This document shows, one piece after another, positions 1 through 6,307 of a stretch of 8,628 bases of DNA. Under the pieces are notes generated by a model. It saw only the letters and a program-made list of their open reading frames with translations. It did not search any database and had not been told where the DNA came from. Position numbers and translations under genes: made by a program. This DNA is from Clostridiales bacterium (lineage in GTDB: Bacteria; Bacillota; Clostridia; Lachnospirales; WQUN01), in assembly GCA_031254075.1 (NCBI GenBank), contig JAIRVD010000310.1:1-8628 (forward strand), in the 5' to 3' direction. Position 1 is the stretch's first letter. Every line of letters begins with the position of its first letter.

Positions 1-106
1 CGTCTGAATTTAATAATCCGATAAGGAGTTCATCGCGCAGGGTTTCGCGGGTTGTTGTATCAAAAATACGCATCAAGCAAAGTTCCTCAAAATTGAATTT
101 TTCCAT
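1..106 (-). CDS. TTRAP-like transposon-transfer-assisting protein (5' part only)
   Basis: The gene runs leftward off the window, so only the first 35 codons are visible. The start is ATG at 106-104, with a strong GAGGAG ribosome binding site at 120-115, 8 nt away. The peptide begins MEKFNFEELCLMRIFDTTTR and continues with a Leu/Glu-rich helix. From memory, this F-x-x-E-E-x-x-L-M-x-I-x-D-T-x-T-R pattern is the N-terminus of the small TTRAP family (about 70-80 residues), carried by clostridial integrative and conjugative elements. The molecular role of that family is not established; it is named for its association with transfer regions. The start lies 2 nt past the stop of the upstream minus-strand reading frame, and the ribosome binding site lies inside that frame, so the two were one transcription unit. 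Family assignment is inference from a short stretch. Confidence 0.6.
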   Translation of the reverse strand, partial: MEKFNFEELCLMRIFDTTTRETLRDELLIGLLNSD

Positions 107-108
107 AA

Positions 109-453
109 TTAAAGCTCCTCTCCCGATTTTTTTATTTGTGATGATTTTTCTTGCGGTTGAATGTTGCCAAATTCACGGCGGCTTTTTTCTTCGCCGGCTT
201 TAATCGCCGACATAAGCGAGGGTTTTTCTTTTTCCGCCTCACGAAACTTACCGACAAAACCCTCGAAGACAACAAGATGCGTTTTAAGATAAACATCGGG
301 TTCAGGCGTATCAAATCCTTTTGCCCAATCTTTACTTGAAACAGACAACCGTCCGTCCCAACTGTTGTCATTGACATTACTTGCAAGTACCCATCCCTAA
401 TTGCGAAGAGGTGTTTCACATGCCGAATAAAGACGCGAAAATATTTGTGAGTT
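109..453 (-). pseudogene. C-terminal remnant of a DUF3849-like mobile-element protein
   Basis: Reading leftward, one frame is open from 453 except for a UAG at 399-397, and ends with TAA at 111-109. A second UAG at 456-454 closes it upstream. After the internal UAG the peptide reads GWVLASNVNDNSWDGRLSVS, then SSKDWAKGF, then YLKTHLVVFEGFVGKFRE, and a charged low-complexity tail. The pattern VLA-x(2)-V-x(4)-WDGR-x-S-x(3)-K-x-WA followed by a TH-x(2)-V-x(2)-GFV block matches my memory of the C-terminal half of DUF3849 proteins of clostridial integrative elements. The N-terminal half is absent: upstream lies the start region of the gene at 491. A TTG at 348-346 could start a 79-residue product, but it has no convincing ribosome binding site. 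Most likely this is a decayed gene fragment whose end still carries the ribosome binding site of the TTRAP-like gene. A live short gene remains possible. Confidence 0.5.
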
Positions 454-490
454 CTACAGTTGCTCCGGTTTGAGAAGGGAGAAGAAATAA

Positions 491-1696
491 ATGAAAAAAT
501 TATTATGTATCGTTATTGCGGCGGCATTTGTTTTTATGCTTCCGTCGTTTGAAGTTTCGGCAGAAAATCCTCAAATCAGGATTAACGGGGTTTTTATTGA
601 AATTCCCGATGACGAGCAGCAGCCGCTGATAGTTGACGGGCGAACTTTGGTTCCGTTGCGCGCGGTAATGGAGGCACTCGGGTTTGAAGTTGAGTGGAAC
701 GAACCGACGATTAAATTAACAAAACCATGGTATGAAATTGTTATCGAAATCGGCAGTGATGAGATGCTCGTTAATGGCGTTGCGCATTCACTGGATGTCC
801 CTGCGCAGATTATCGGCGGACGAACGATGGTTCCGCTGCGGGCTGTTTCGGAAGCCGCGGACTTGATAGTTGTTTGGAATGAAGCGGAAGCCATAACAAA
901 TCTTTCGACCGAAGAGTATGTTTTTGACAATTTATTATTTTTACCTGCCGCTTTAATGGAAGTAACACTGTGGTTTGGTTCGCTGGACCATCTTTCACCC
1001 GTTCAAAGCCACGGGATAAATATTCAAAACAGGTGGGGCGAGGGCGAAGTTTTTGCCGTAGCAAACGGAACTGTCGCGCAAATAAATGAAAGCAATGTAT
1101 TTTTAAATTTCGAGCACAACGGAACGCATATGCAAGCTGTGTACGGAAATATTAATCCCCGCTACGGCTTAATGGAGGGTGCCAACGTTAATGCGGGAGA
1201 TATTATCGGCAGAATGACAACGCATTACGTTGAGCTGAGAGTCGGCAATTTAGACAGATTATTATTCGAGCTTGAAATACGGCAGTCAACCAACGGAGAA
1301 CCCGTGAATTCTGATAATTATGTTCATGTTAATCCCGCGCAATTTTTTGATTTGTCAGAAATGCGGCAAGACTATTTGAATATGCCGATGGCAAATTTCT
1401 TCGTCAGAAATGCTCGGTTGCAAGGTATCGAACCAAGTGAAGCCGATATCCGTTACGCACAAAACGAAGACATACAAGGAAATGACTTTTACTTGCGCAG
1501 ATTTGTTGAGTTCTGTTACTACAGCAATAATTATGCCGCACGAGGCATTCCGCTTGACGAAAGAATTCTTTATTATGACCCCGTTACCGAAATGGCAATT
1601 GTTTATATGTATGGCGGTGTTCATTTATTCCCCCCCGAAGGCATGACCGAAGAAGAAGCATATGAACGCTATTACAAAATAATTGGCACAGAATAA
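491..1696 (+). CDS. Secreted copper-amine-oxidase-N / degenerate M23 (LytM-like) protein
   Basis: This 401-residue protein starts at ATG 491 behind AAGGGAG (about 476-482). Residues 1-24 form a signal peptide with likely cleavage at VSA|EN, so the product is exported. Two copper-amine-oxidase-N repeats follow, each with the hallmark GRT-[LM]-VPLRAV-x-EA and a closing WNE: VDGRTLVPLRAVMEALGF near 48-65 and IGGRTMVPLRAVSEAADL near 108-125. These repeats are common on Gram-positive envelope proteins and do not imply amine oxidase activity. Residues about 165-288 have the layout of an M23 peptidase beta fold: HGINI (174-178), the strand VFAVANGTVAQI, AVYGNI (216-221), GANVNAGDIIG, LLFELEI (257-263) and VNPAQFF. 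Of the expected zinc ligands only His174 remains; Asp is Asn177, and the HxH position reads R-L-L. It is therefore probably a non-catalytic binding or activator domain. Residues 289-401 are an acidic, Tyr-rich tail I do not recognise. The repeats are certain; the M23 relation is inference. Confidence 0.8.
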   Translation: MKKLLCIVIAAAFVFMLPSFEVSAENPQIRINGVFIEIPDDEQQPLIVDGRTLVPLRAVMEALGFEVEWNEPTIKLTKPWYEIVIEIGSDEMLVNGVAHSLDVPAQIIGGRTMVPLRAVSEAADLIVVWNEAEAITNLSTEEYVFDNLLFLPAALMEVTLWFGSLDHLSPVQSHGINIQNRWGEGEVFAVANGTVAQINESNVFLNFEHNGTHMQAVYGNINPRYGLMEGANVNAGDIIGRMTTHYVELRVGNLDRLLFELEIRQSTNGEPVNSDNYVHVNPAQFFDLSEMRQDYLNMPMANFFVRNARLQGIEPSEADIRYAQNEDIQGNDFYLRRFVEFCYYSNNYAARGIPLDERILYYDPVTEMAIVYMYGGVHLFPPEGMTEEEAYERYYKIIGTE

Positions 1697-1797
1697 GCTA
1701 TATTCCTGATATTTATCTTCTCCGTTGATGAAATTGCCACTCTGTTAACCACGAAACCACATGAAATTAGACTGACGTGTTGGAAAATATTTTTACC

Positions 1798-1825
1798 TTT
1801 ACAATAAGGATTTTTCTTGTATTAT
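1798..1825 (+). promoter_or_regulatory. Candidate sigma-A-type promoter of the ABC importer operon
   Basis: TTTACA (1798-1803) and TATTAT (1820-1825) are separated by 16 nt, about 30 bases before the start codon of the lipoprotein gene. The surroundings are strongly AT-rich. The intergenic stretch 1697-1856 shows no convincing hairpin terminator for the upstream gene and no long structured leader. Identified by eye only. Confidence 0.4.
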
Positions 1826-1856
1826 TTATAAAGAAAATTTCTTAGGAGTGAAAAAA

Positions 1857-2738
1857 ATGCTTATTAAAAGGTTTATGGCAGTTTTGTTTTTACTTATTAT
1901 TTTTTCGGCGTGCGGAGGCGGCAGTGCGCGAACTTCCGATGAGATGCTTCCGATAAAAATCGTTTCCATCGGCGCGTCCAATGCGGAAATTCTTGTGGCG
2001 TTGGGGTTTGGTGAGAGTATAGTTGCGACGGATATGTTTTCTTCGGATGTTGTCGGGCTTTCTTCCGATGTCGATGCGGTGTTAGACATGATGGCATTGG
2101 ATGCGGAATATTTGATTAACTTGATGCCGGATATAATTTTTACTTCGAGCATGATAAGGCAGGGCGGAGAGGATGACCCGTTATCGGTGGTTTCGGCGGT
2201 GGGGATTGAGGTTGTGTATGTTGAAACAAGCGAAAGCATTGCGGACATCATGCGTGATATTCGATTGATTGCGGCGATGGTGGGCGCGGTCGAAGCGGGT
2301 GAAAGCGTCGTCGCGCAGATGGAAGCGGAGATTGCGAATGTTCGGCAGATTGTCACGGGAATTTCCGAAACGCGCACCGTTTATTTTGAAATAGAACCCG
2401 CGCCGTGGATGATAAGTTTCGGCGAAGGAACATTTTTAAATGAAGTAATTGAAATTGCGGGTGCGGTAAATATTTTCGCGCAACAGAACGGATGGTTTCG
2501 TGTTTCGGACGAGGCGTTGTTACTTGCGAATCCCGATGTGATTCTTACATCGGCTGATTATTTGGACAACCCCGTTGCGGATATTATGGAACGCCCGGGT
2601 TTCGCTGAAATCGCGGCTGTACAAAACGAACGTGTTTTTGTAATTAATTCGAACGCAAGCAATCGCCCGAGCCAAAACATTGTTACAGCTCTGCGCGAAA
2701 TTGCCGCAGCCGTTTACCCGGAATATTTTGAGAACTAA
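1857..2738 (+). CDS. Iron-siderophore/heme/cobalamin-type ABC transporter substrate-binding lipoprotein
   Basis: This 293-residue protein captures a metal chelate or corrinoid outside the membrane and hands it to the permease encoded next. The N-terminus is a lipoprotein signal: basic MLIKR, a hydrophobic core, then FSAC with Cys19 as the lipidated residue and a Gly/Ser linker. The mature part has the two-lobed helical-backbone fold of the Peripla_BP_2 (BtuF/FhuD-like) family: IVSIGASNAEILVALG (about 35-50) with the conserved Glu near the first lobe, a GAVEAGESV helix before the inter-lobe helix, then PAPWMISFGEGTFLNEVIEI, LLLANPDVILTS and a final ERVFVI strand. ATG 1857 is preferred because AGGAG (1844-1848) sits 8 nt before it; the in-frame GTG at 1848 would overlap that site. 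Length and neighbours fit the family. The ligand cannot be read from sequence. Confidence 0.88.
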   Translation: MLIKRFMAVLFLLIIFSACGGGSARTSDEMLPIKIVSIGASNAEILVALGFGESIVATDMFSSDVVGLSSDVDAVLDMMALDAEYLINLMPDIIFTSSMIRQGGEDDPLSVVSAVGIEVVYVETSESIADIMRDIRLIAAMVGAVEAGESVVAQMEAEIANVRQIVTGISETRTVYFEIEPAPWMISFGEGTFLNEVIEIAGAVNIFAQQNGWFRVSDEALLLANPDVILTSADYLDNPVADIMERPGFAEIAAVQNERVFVINSNASNRPSQNIVTALREIAAAVYPEYFEN

Positions 2739-3735
2739 AATAATAATTGCGTTATTCGCGGGCGTTATTGCGCTTCTGTTTGGTATTACTGTCGGAAGCG
2801 TTTTTATTTCGCCCGTTAGTATTTTAAATGTAATAGGGCATGAGTTATTTGAAATAAATTTGTCGGAGGAAATTGCACCCGCGCATGTAGCAATCGTTTG
2901 GAATCTGCGTTTGCCGCGTGCGCTGCTTGCGTTTTGCGCGGGCGCGGCGTTGTCGGTAAGCGGCGCGGTTATGCAATCGGTTTTGCGAAATCCGCTGGCG
3001 TCGTCGTTTACGCTCGGCGTCTCGTCGGGTGCGTCGTTTGGTGCGGCGCTTGTTATTTTTCTCGGCGTTTCGTTTTTTTCATTTCTCACATTGCCGATTC
3101 TCGGATTCATCTTCGGTCTGGCAACAATTTTATTCGTAATCGCAATCGCGAAAAAGCTCGACATTCGCATGGAAAATCATACGATTATTCTTACCGGGAT
3201 GGTCTTCGCACTGTTTGTAAATTCCGTGACGACGCTGATGTTCGCACTGTTCCGCGAGGGCACGGAACGCATGATTCTTTGGCAAATGGGCAGCTTCGCA
3301 ATGCGTGGCTGGCACACGGTTTTTATTTTGGCACCGCTCACATTGCTCGGAATTGTTTTTATTTCACGATATAAAATAGAACTCGACATCATGACCTTCG
3401 GAGAAGAACAGGCGCAGTCGATGGGTGTAAACACAAACCGTGTAAAACTCACACTGTTAATCATCGCCGCCGCGCTTACCGGAAGCACAATTGCATTCGT
3501 CGGAATCATCGGCTTCATTGACCTGGTCGCGCCGCATATCGTGCGAAAAATTTTCGGCACGGCGCATAAATATGTAATTCCGATGTCTGCCGTGGCAGGC
3601 GGCTCGTTTATGGTGCTTGCCGACCTTGTCGCAAGAACACTCACCTCACCCACCGAACTTCCCGTCGGCGCGGTAACGGCAATTATCGGCGCGCCGTTTT
3701 TTGCGTACATTTATTTTCGGAAGCGTGAATCGTAA
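2728..3735 (+). CDS. FecCD-family ABC transporter permease
   Basis: This is the integral membrane subunit of the importer, a FecCD/BtuC-type protein expected to form a homodimer with about ten helices each. Signatures include RLPRALLAFCAGAALSVSGA (about 61-80), the RNPLASSFTLG block that follows and forms part of the translocation core, and GIIGFIDLVAPHIVR near residues 258-272, the region contacting the ATPase. The end is the typical LPVGAVTAIIGAPFFAYI plus a basic tail. The start is uncertain because there is no ATG near the expected N-terminus. TTG 2728 gives 335 residues, the usual length, with a first hydrophobic segment beginning right after MRTK. It overlaps the lipoprotein gene by 11 nt. 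TTG 2701 or 2680 would add 9 or 16 residues that are also encoded by the lipoprotein gene's end. No strong ribosome binding site precedes any of them, so translational coupling is likely. Confidence 0.87.
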   Translation: MRTKIIIALFAGVIALLFGITVGSVFISPVSILNVIGHELFEINLSEEIAPAHVAIVWNLRLPRALLAFCAGAALSVSGAVMQSVLRNPLASSFTLGVSSGASFGAALVIFLGVSFFSFLTLPILGFIFGLATILFVIAIAKKLDIRMENHTIILTGMVFALFVNSVTTLMFALFREGTERMILWQMGSFAMRGWHTVFILAPLTLLGIVFISRYKIELDIMTFGEEQAQSMGVNTNRVKLTLLIIAAALTGSTIAFVGIIGFIDLVAPHIVRKIFGTAHKYVIPMSAVAGGSFMVLADLVARTLTSPTELPVGAVTAIIGAPFFAYIYFRKRES

Positions 3736-4478
3736 TGTTGACACTAAAAAATGTTTCCGCAGGATACGGCGGCGAGGATGTTATAAAAAACATCTCATTG
3801 AAAATAACGGGCAACGTGTCCATTATCGGCCCAAACGGCTGCGGCAAAACGACGCTGCTTAAAACCGTCGCGAATATTCTGCCGCATAAAGGCGAAATTG
3901 AAATTTTAGGCAAATCAAATTTAAAACGCCGCGATATTTCTTTAAACATTGCAATGCTTTCGCAGCAGCCGAATATTTATTTTTCGTACAGCGTTTTTGA
4001 AACCGTGATGATGGGGCGTTATATTCATATAAAAGACCGCTTTTCGCAAACGCCCGATAAGCGCGACAACGAAGTTGTTCTTCAATCACTCGAAGCAGTG
4101 AATCTTCTGACGGAAAAAGACCGCCAAATAACAAAGCTGTCGGGCGGACAGCTTCAACGCGTCTTTCTCGCGCGAGTGCTCGCACAAGAGCCGAAAATAA
4201 TTCTTCTCGACGAACCCACCAACCATCTTGACCTAAAATGCCAAATTGAAATAATCGAATATTTAAAGCAATGGTCAACCGAAGGCGACCGCGCAGTAGT
4301 CGGCGTTTTGCACGACATCAACCAAGCGATAAAACTGAGCAGTCAATTAATCGTAATGAAAGACGGCGAAATTTTCGCAAACAATTCCGCCGAAAAAATA
4401 ATCGCCGATGGAATCCTAAACCGCGTGTACGAAATGGATGTTACACAATACATGCGCTCGTCGCTGGTGAAGTGGTAA
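3735..4478 (+). CDS. ABC transporter ATP-binding protein (FepC/BtuD-type)
   Basis: This 247-residue cytoplasmic ATPase drives uptake through the preceding permease. All motifs are intact: Walker A GPNGCGKTT (32-40), Q-loop SQQP around 76-79, signature LSGGQ (135-139) followed by QRVFLARVLAQEP, Walker B ILLDEP (156-161) with catalytic Glu160, D-loop NHLDL (163-167), and the switch His193 in VLHDIN. This arrangement is characteristic of metal-chelate and cobalamin importers. The ATG overlaps the permease stop codon by one base (TAATG), so lipoprotein, permease and ATPase form one coupled operon. The C-terminal segment after residue 200 ends in VTQYMRSSLVKW. No obvious terminator follows. Confidence 0.92.
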   Translation: MLTLKNVSAGYGGEDVIKNISLKITGNVSIIGPNGCGKTTLLKTVANILPHKGEIEILGKSNLKRRDISLNIAMLSQQPNIYFSYSVFETVMMGRYIHIKDRFSQTPDKRDNEVVLQSLEAVNLLTEKDRQITKLSGGQLQRVFLARVLAQEPKIILLDEPTNHLDLKCQIEIIEYLKQWSTEGDRAVVGVLHDINQAIKLSSQLIVMKDGEIFANNSAEKIIADGILNRVYEMDVTQYMRSSLVKW

Positions 4479-4508
4479 CGCAACAGAATGACACAGATTT
4501 GAAAAACA

Positions 4509-4537
4509 CTGAAAATGATTTTCTGATAGAATATAAT
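4509..4537 (+). promoter_or_regulatory. Candidate promoter of the two-component operon
   Basis: CTGAAA (4509-4514) and a perfect TATAAT (4532-4537) are spaced 17 nt apart, the best sigma-A-type promoter seen in the window. It lies 78 nt upstream of the response-regulator start, in the gap after the ABC ATPase. This suggests the two-component genes can be transcribed apart from the importer. The spacer contains the palindrome annotated separately. Confidence 0.5.
4510..4524 (+). promoter_or_regulatory. Fur-box-like 7-1-7 palindrome overlapping the promoter spacer
   Basis: The sequence is TGAAAATGATTTTCT. Its core arms GAAAAT (4511-4516) and ATTTTC (4518-4523) are perfectly inverted around one G. 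Against the Fur-family 7-1-7 consensus (TGATAAT-N-ATTATCA), 11 of 14 informative positions match. It sits between the -35 and -10 elements, where a bound repressor would block polymerase. The alternative reading is a direct repeat of TGAAAA at 4500-4505 and 4510-4515, exactly 10 bp apart, as OmpR-family regulators often use. The binding protein is not known from the sequence. Confidence 0.35.
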
Positions 4538-4577
4538 TCAAGGCGAAAATTTACATAAACAGAATGGTGGTTTTTTA

Positions 4578-4622
4578 ATGAGCTATGAAAAACACGATTT
4601 CGGGAGATTCTTAAATGAATAA
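4578..4622 (+). CDS. Possible 14-residue leader peptide overlapping the response-regulator start
   Basis: ATG 4578 is preceded by GGTGG (4566-4570) at a usable distance and encodes MSYEKHDFGRFLNE before TAA at 4620-4622. The frame overlaps the first 8 nt of the response-regulator gene, whose own ribosome binding site (GGGAG, 4602-4606) lies inside it. This is the geometry of a translational-coupling leader. The upstream context AGAATGG-TGG-T-rich-ATG resembles that of the gene at 8007 (AGAATGGAG...TTTTATG). The peptide is too short for any homology claim and may be chance. Confidence 0.22.
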   Translation: MSYEKHDFGRFLNE

Positions 4623-5262
4623 AATTCTAATCTGTGAAGACGAGGAAAACATCGTTTCTTTTTTGCGCAAAGAATTGGAATTCGAGGGTTTTGTCGCCGA
4701 CGCCGCGTTTGACGGCAACCAAGCCGTTGCGATGTTTGCGCAAAGGAATTACGACCTTGTTCTGCTCGATGTTATGCTTCCGGAAAAAAACGGGCTGGAA
4801 TGTCTGCGCGAATTCCGTAAAACTTCGGATATTCCCGTGATTATTCTTACCGCGCGGAAAGAAGTTTACGATAAAGTCGCTTTTTTATCAGCCGGCGCGG
4901 ACGACTATGTAACGAAACCGTTTGACACGCTTGAGCTTATTGCGCGTGTCAAACGCAATATCGTGCGCACGGAACATAAACACGACACCGCCCTTTCGAT
5001 TCAAAAAGAAAATTATCGCGCGTCAATCGGCGCGAATGAAATTCCGCTTACGAAAACCGAATTTGAAATTCTTGTGTTCCTGCACGAAAATTCCAATAAA
5101 GTAAAAACACGCGACGAAATCATTAACGCAGTTTTCGGCGAATTTTACGGCGAATCAAACATCATTGATTCAAATATAAAAAACATCCGCGCGAAAATCG
5201 CAAAGCATTCGTCCGTGCAAATCATCGAAACCGTTCGTGGAAAGGGTTATGTGATTAGATGA
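4615..5262 (+). CDS. OmpR/PhoB-family response regulator
   Basis: This 215-residue cytoplasmic DNA-binding regulator should be phosphorylated by the kinase encoded next. The receiver domain spans about residues 1-118, with acidic pocket residues Glu8, Asp9 and Glu10 in ILICEDEEN, phospho-acceptor Asp52 in VLLDVMLP, Thr79 in ILTA, and Lys101 in TKPFD. The winged-helix effector domain (about 128-215) includes LTKTEFEILVFL, the recognition-helix region NIIDSNIKNIRAKI, and the wing VRGKGYVIR. Its length is slightly below the usual 220-235 because the inter-domain linker is short. The start is ATG 4615, with GGGAG at 4602-4606. Its stop overlaps the kinase start (ATGA), so the pair is translated together. 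Target genes are unknown; itself, the importer upstream and the membrane gene downstream are the nearest candidates. Confidence 0.93.
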   Translation: MNKILICEDEENIVSFLRKELEFEGFVADAAFDGNQAVAMFAQRNYDLVLLDVMLPEKNGLECLREFRKTSDIPVIILTARKEVYDKVAFLSAGADDYVTKPFDTLELIARVKRNIVRTEHKHDTALSIQKENYRASIGANEIPLTKTEFEILVFLHENSNKVKTRDEIINAVFGEFYGESNIIDSNIKNIRAKIAKHSSVQIIETVRGKGYVIR

Positions 5263-6275
5263 AGAAATTTAAAATGAACAGAGCAACGCAGTTAACACTG
5301 TTTTCCGCCGGGCTGATGCTTTCGGCGATTTTTATTTTGTATTTTCTGCTGATTTCGGATTTGGGTGTTGGCGTAATGCATTATTCACATTTAATTCTTT
5401 TCGTGCTTACGGCGATGACGGCGTACATTGTGTGTTCTATGATTATCGACCAAGTGCTTAACCCGATTAGGCTGATGATTTCGAAAGTTCGCGAAATCGG
5501 CGAAATGAATTTTGCCAAACCGCTTGTAATCGACGACGATGACGACGAATTGCGAGAATACGCGTTTCAGTTTAACAATATGGCGCAAAAACTTAACCAA
5601 TTCATCGAACGGCAAAAACGTTTCGTCTCCGATGCTTCGCACGAACTCGCAACACCGATTACAATTATAAACGGTCACGCGGATTTGATTCTTCGACACG
5701 GAAACACCAATCCCGAGCTTTTGGAAAAGGGACTCACGACAATCAAACAGGAAATAATGCATATGAACGAACTCGTTGAAAGCCTGCTTGCCCTCGCGCG
5801 AAACGACAGCGGACATGAACGCTACAACTTCGGCGAAACAAACATCTCGCTGCTTCTGCAAGAATCAATTGAAGAAATGCAAATCACCGTACCTGAATTT
5901 TCATTCAAACTCGACGCACCGCAAAACCTCATCGCCCTCTGCGACGAATTCGCAATTCGCCGCGTTATGCGAATCCTTTTGTCAAATGCCGTACGCTATG
6001 CAGAAAAAATAAAACACGTCGAAATCGGCGCATCCCAAAAACCCGGTTGCGTTGAAATATATGTAAAAGACTCGGGCATCGGCATTCCGCCGGAGCATCT
6101 CACAAAAATCTTCGAACGCTTCTACCGCGTAGACGCCTCGCGCAGCAAAAAAACAGGTTCCAGCGGTCTCGGTCTTGCCATAGCAAAAGAAATCATCACC
6201 GCACACAACGGCGATATAAAAGCCCAAAGCAAACCCAACGAAGGCGCGGAAATGCGATTTACTATTTCTTCATAA
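5259..6275 (+). CDS. Short-loop membrane sensor histidine kinase
   Basis: This 338-residue membrane kinase is the partner of the OmpR-type regulator, whose gene it overlaps by 4 nt. Two transmembrane helices (about 13-33 and 44-64) are joined by only about ten exposed residues (SDLGVGVMHY), so there is no classical extracytoplasmic sensor domain. A HAMP-like segment follows (VLNPIRLMISKVREIGEMNF, then the acidic run IDDDDDEL). The dimerisation/phospho-acceptor helix has SHELATPIT with His128; Ala replaces the usual Arg or Lys after HEL. The catalytic domain has the N box around LLSNAVRYAE (Asn243), DSGIGIP (271-277), the F box IFERFYRVDASRS, and the lid SSGLGLAIAKEI (301-312). All catalytic elements are present. 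Signals may be sensed within the membrane or through a partner membrane protein; the substrate or stress is unknown. Confidence 0.92.
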   Translation: MKKFKMNRATQLTLFSAGLMLSAIFILYFLLISDLGVGVMHYSHLILFVLTAMTAYIVCSMIIDQVLNPIRLMISKVREIGEMNFAKPLVIDDDDDELREYAFQFNNMAQKLNQFIERQKRFVSDASHELATPITIINGHADLILRHGNTNPELLEKGLTTIKQEIMHMNELVESLLALARNDSGHERYNFGETNISLLLQESIEEMQITVPEFSFKLDAPQNLIALCDEFAIRRVMRILLSNAVRYAEKIKHVEIGASQKPGCVEIYVKDSGIGIPPEHLTKIFERFYRVDASRSKKTGSSGLGLAIAKEIITAHNGDIKAQSKPNEGAEMRFTISS

Positions 6276-6307
6276 AACCTTCATCCAAACACCATGATAT
6301 TTTCATC

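Noticed and set aside
151..339. 62-codon plus-strand frame at the left edge
   Set aside because: It is antisense to the DUF3849-like remnant, which has the family-like pattern. The plus-strand peptide is Phe/Arg/Lys-rich with no features.
371..400. TTGACA at 371-376 as a plus-strand -35 box for the gene at 491
   Set aside because: No acceptable -10 lies 16-18 nt downstream, and the site falls within the conserved-looking part of the minus-strand remnant.
1848..1856. GTG at 1848 as start of the lipoprotein
   Set aside because: It overlaps the AGGAG site (1844-1848). ATG 1857 has ideal spacing from that site and still leaves a full lipoprotein signal.
1697..1856. Cobalamin riboswitch or other long structured leader before the importer operon
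   Set aside because: The gap is only 160 nt, AT-rich, and lacks recognisable conserved riboswitch blocks. Only short dyads are present.
1826..2377. 183-codon minus-strand frame rich in Ser, Thr and Ile
   Set aside because: It lies antisense to the lipoprotein gene. The composition is that of a complement of Ala/Val/Asp/Glu-rich coding sequence, with no family features.
2520..3170. 216-codon open frame on the minus strand across the lipoprotein-permease junction
   Set aside because: It is antisense to two clearly conserved genes, has a low-complexity Asn/Thr/Ser/Ala composition typical of reverse-frame shadows, and shows no ribosome binding site or recognisable motif.
3177..3710. 177-codon minus-strand frame within the permease gene
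   Set aside because: Shadow of the permease coding strand, with no initiation signal and no motif.
4479..4614. Rho-independent terminator after the ABC ATPase gene
   Set aside because: No GC-rich stem followed by T is visible. The only clear dyad (4511-4523) is AT-rich, lies within a promoter, and is better read as an operator.
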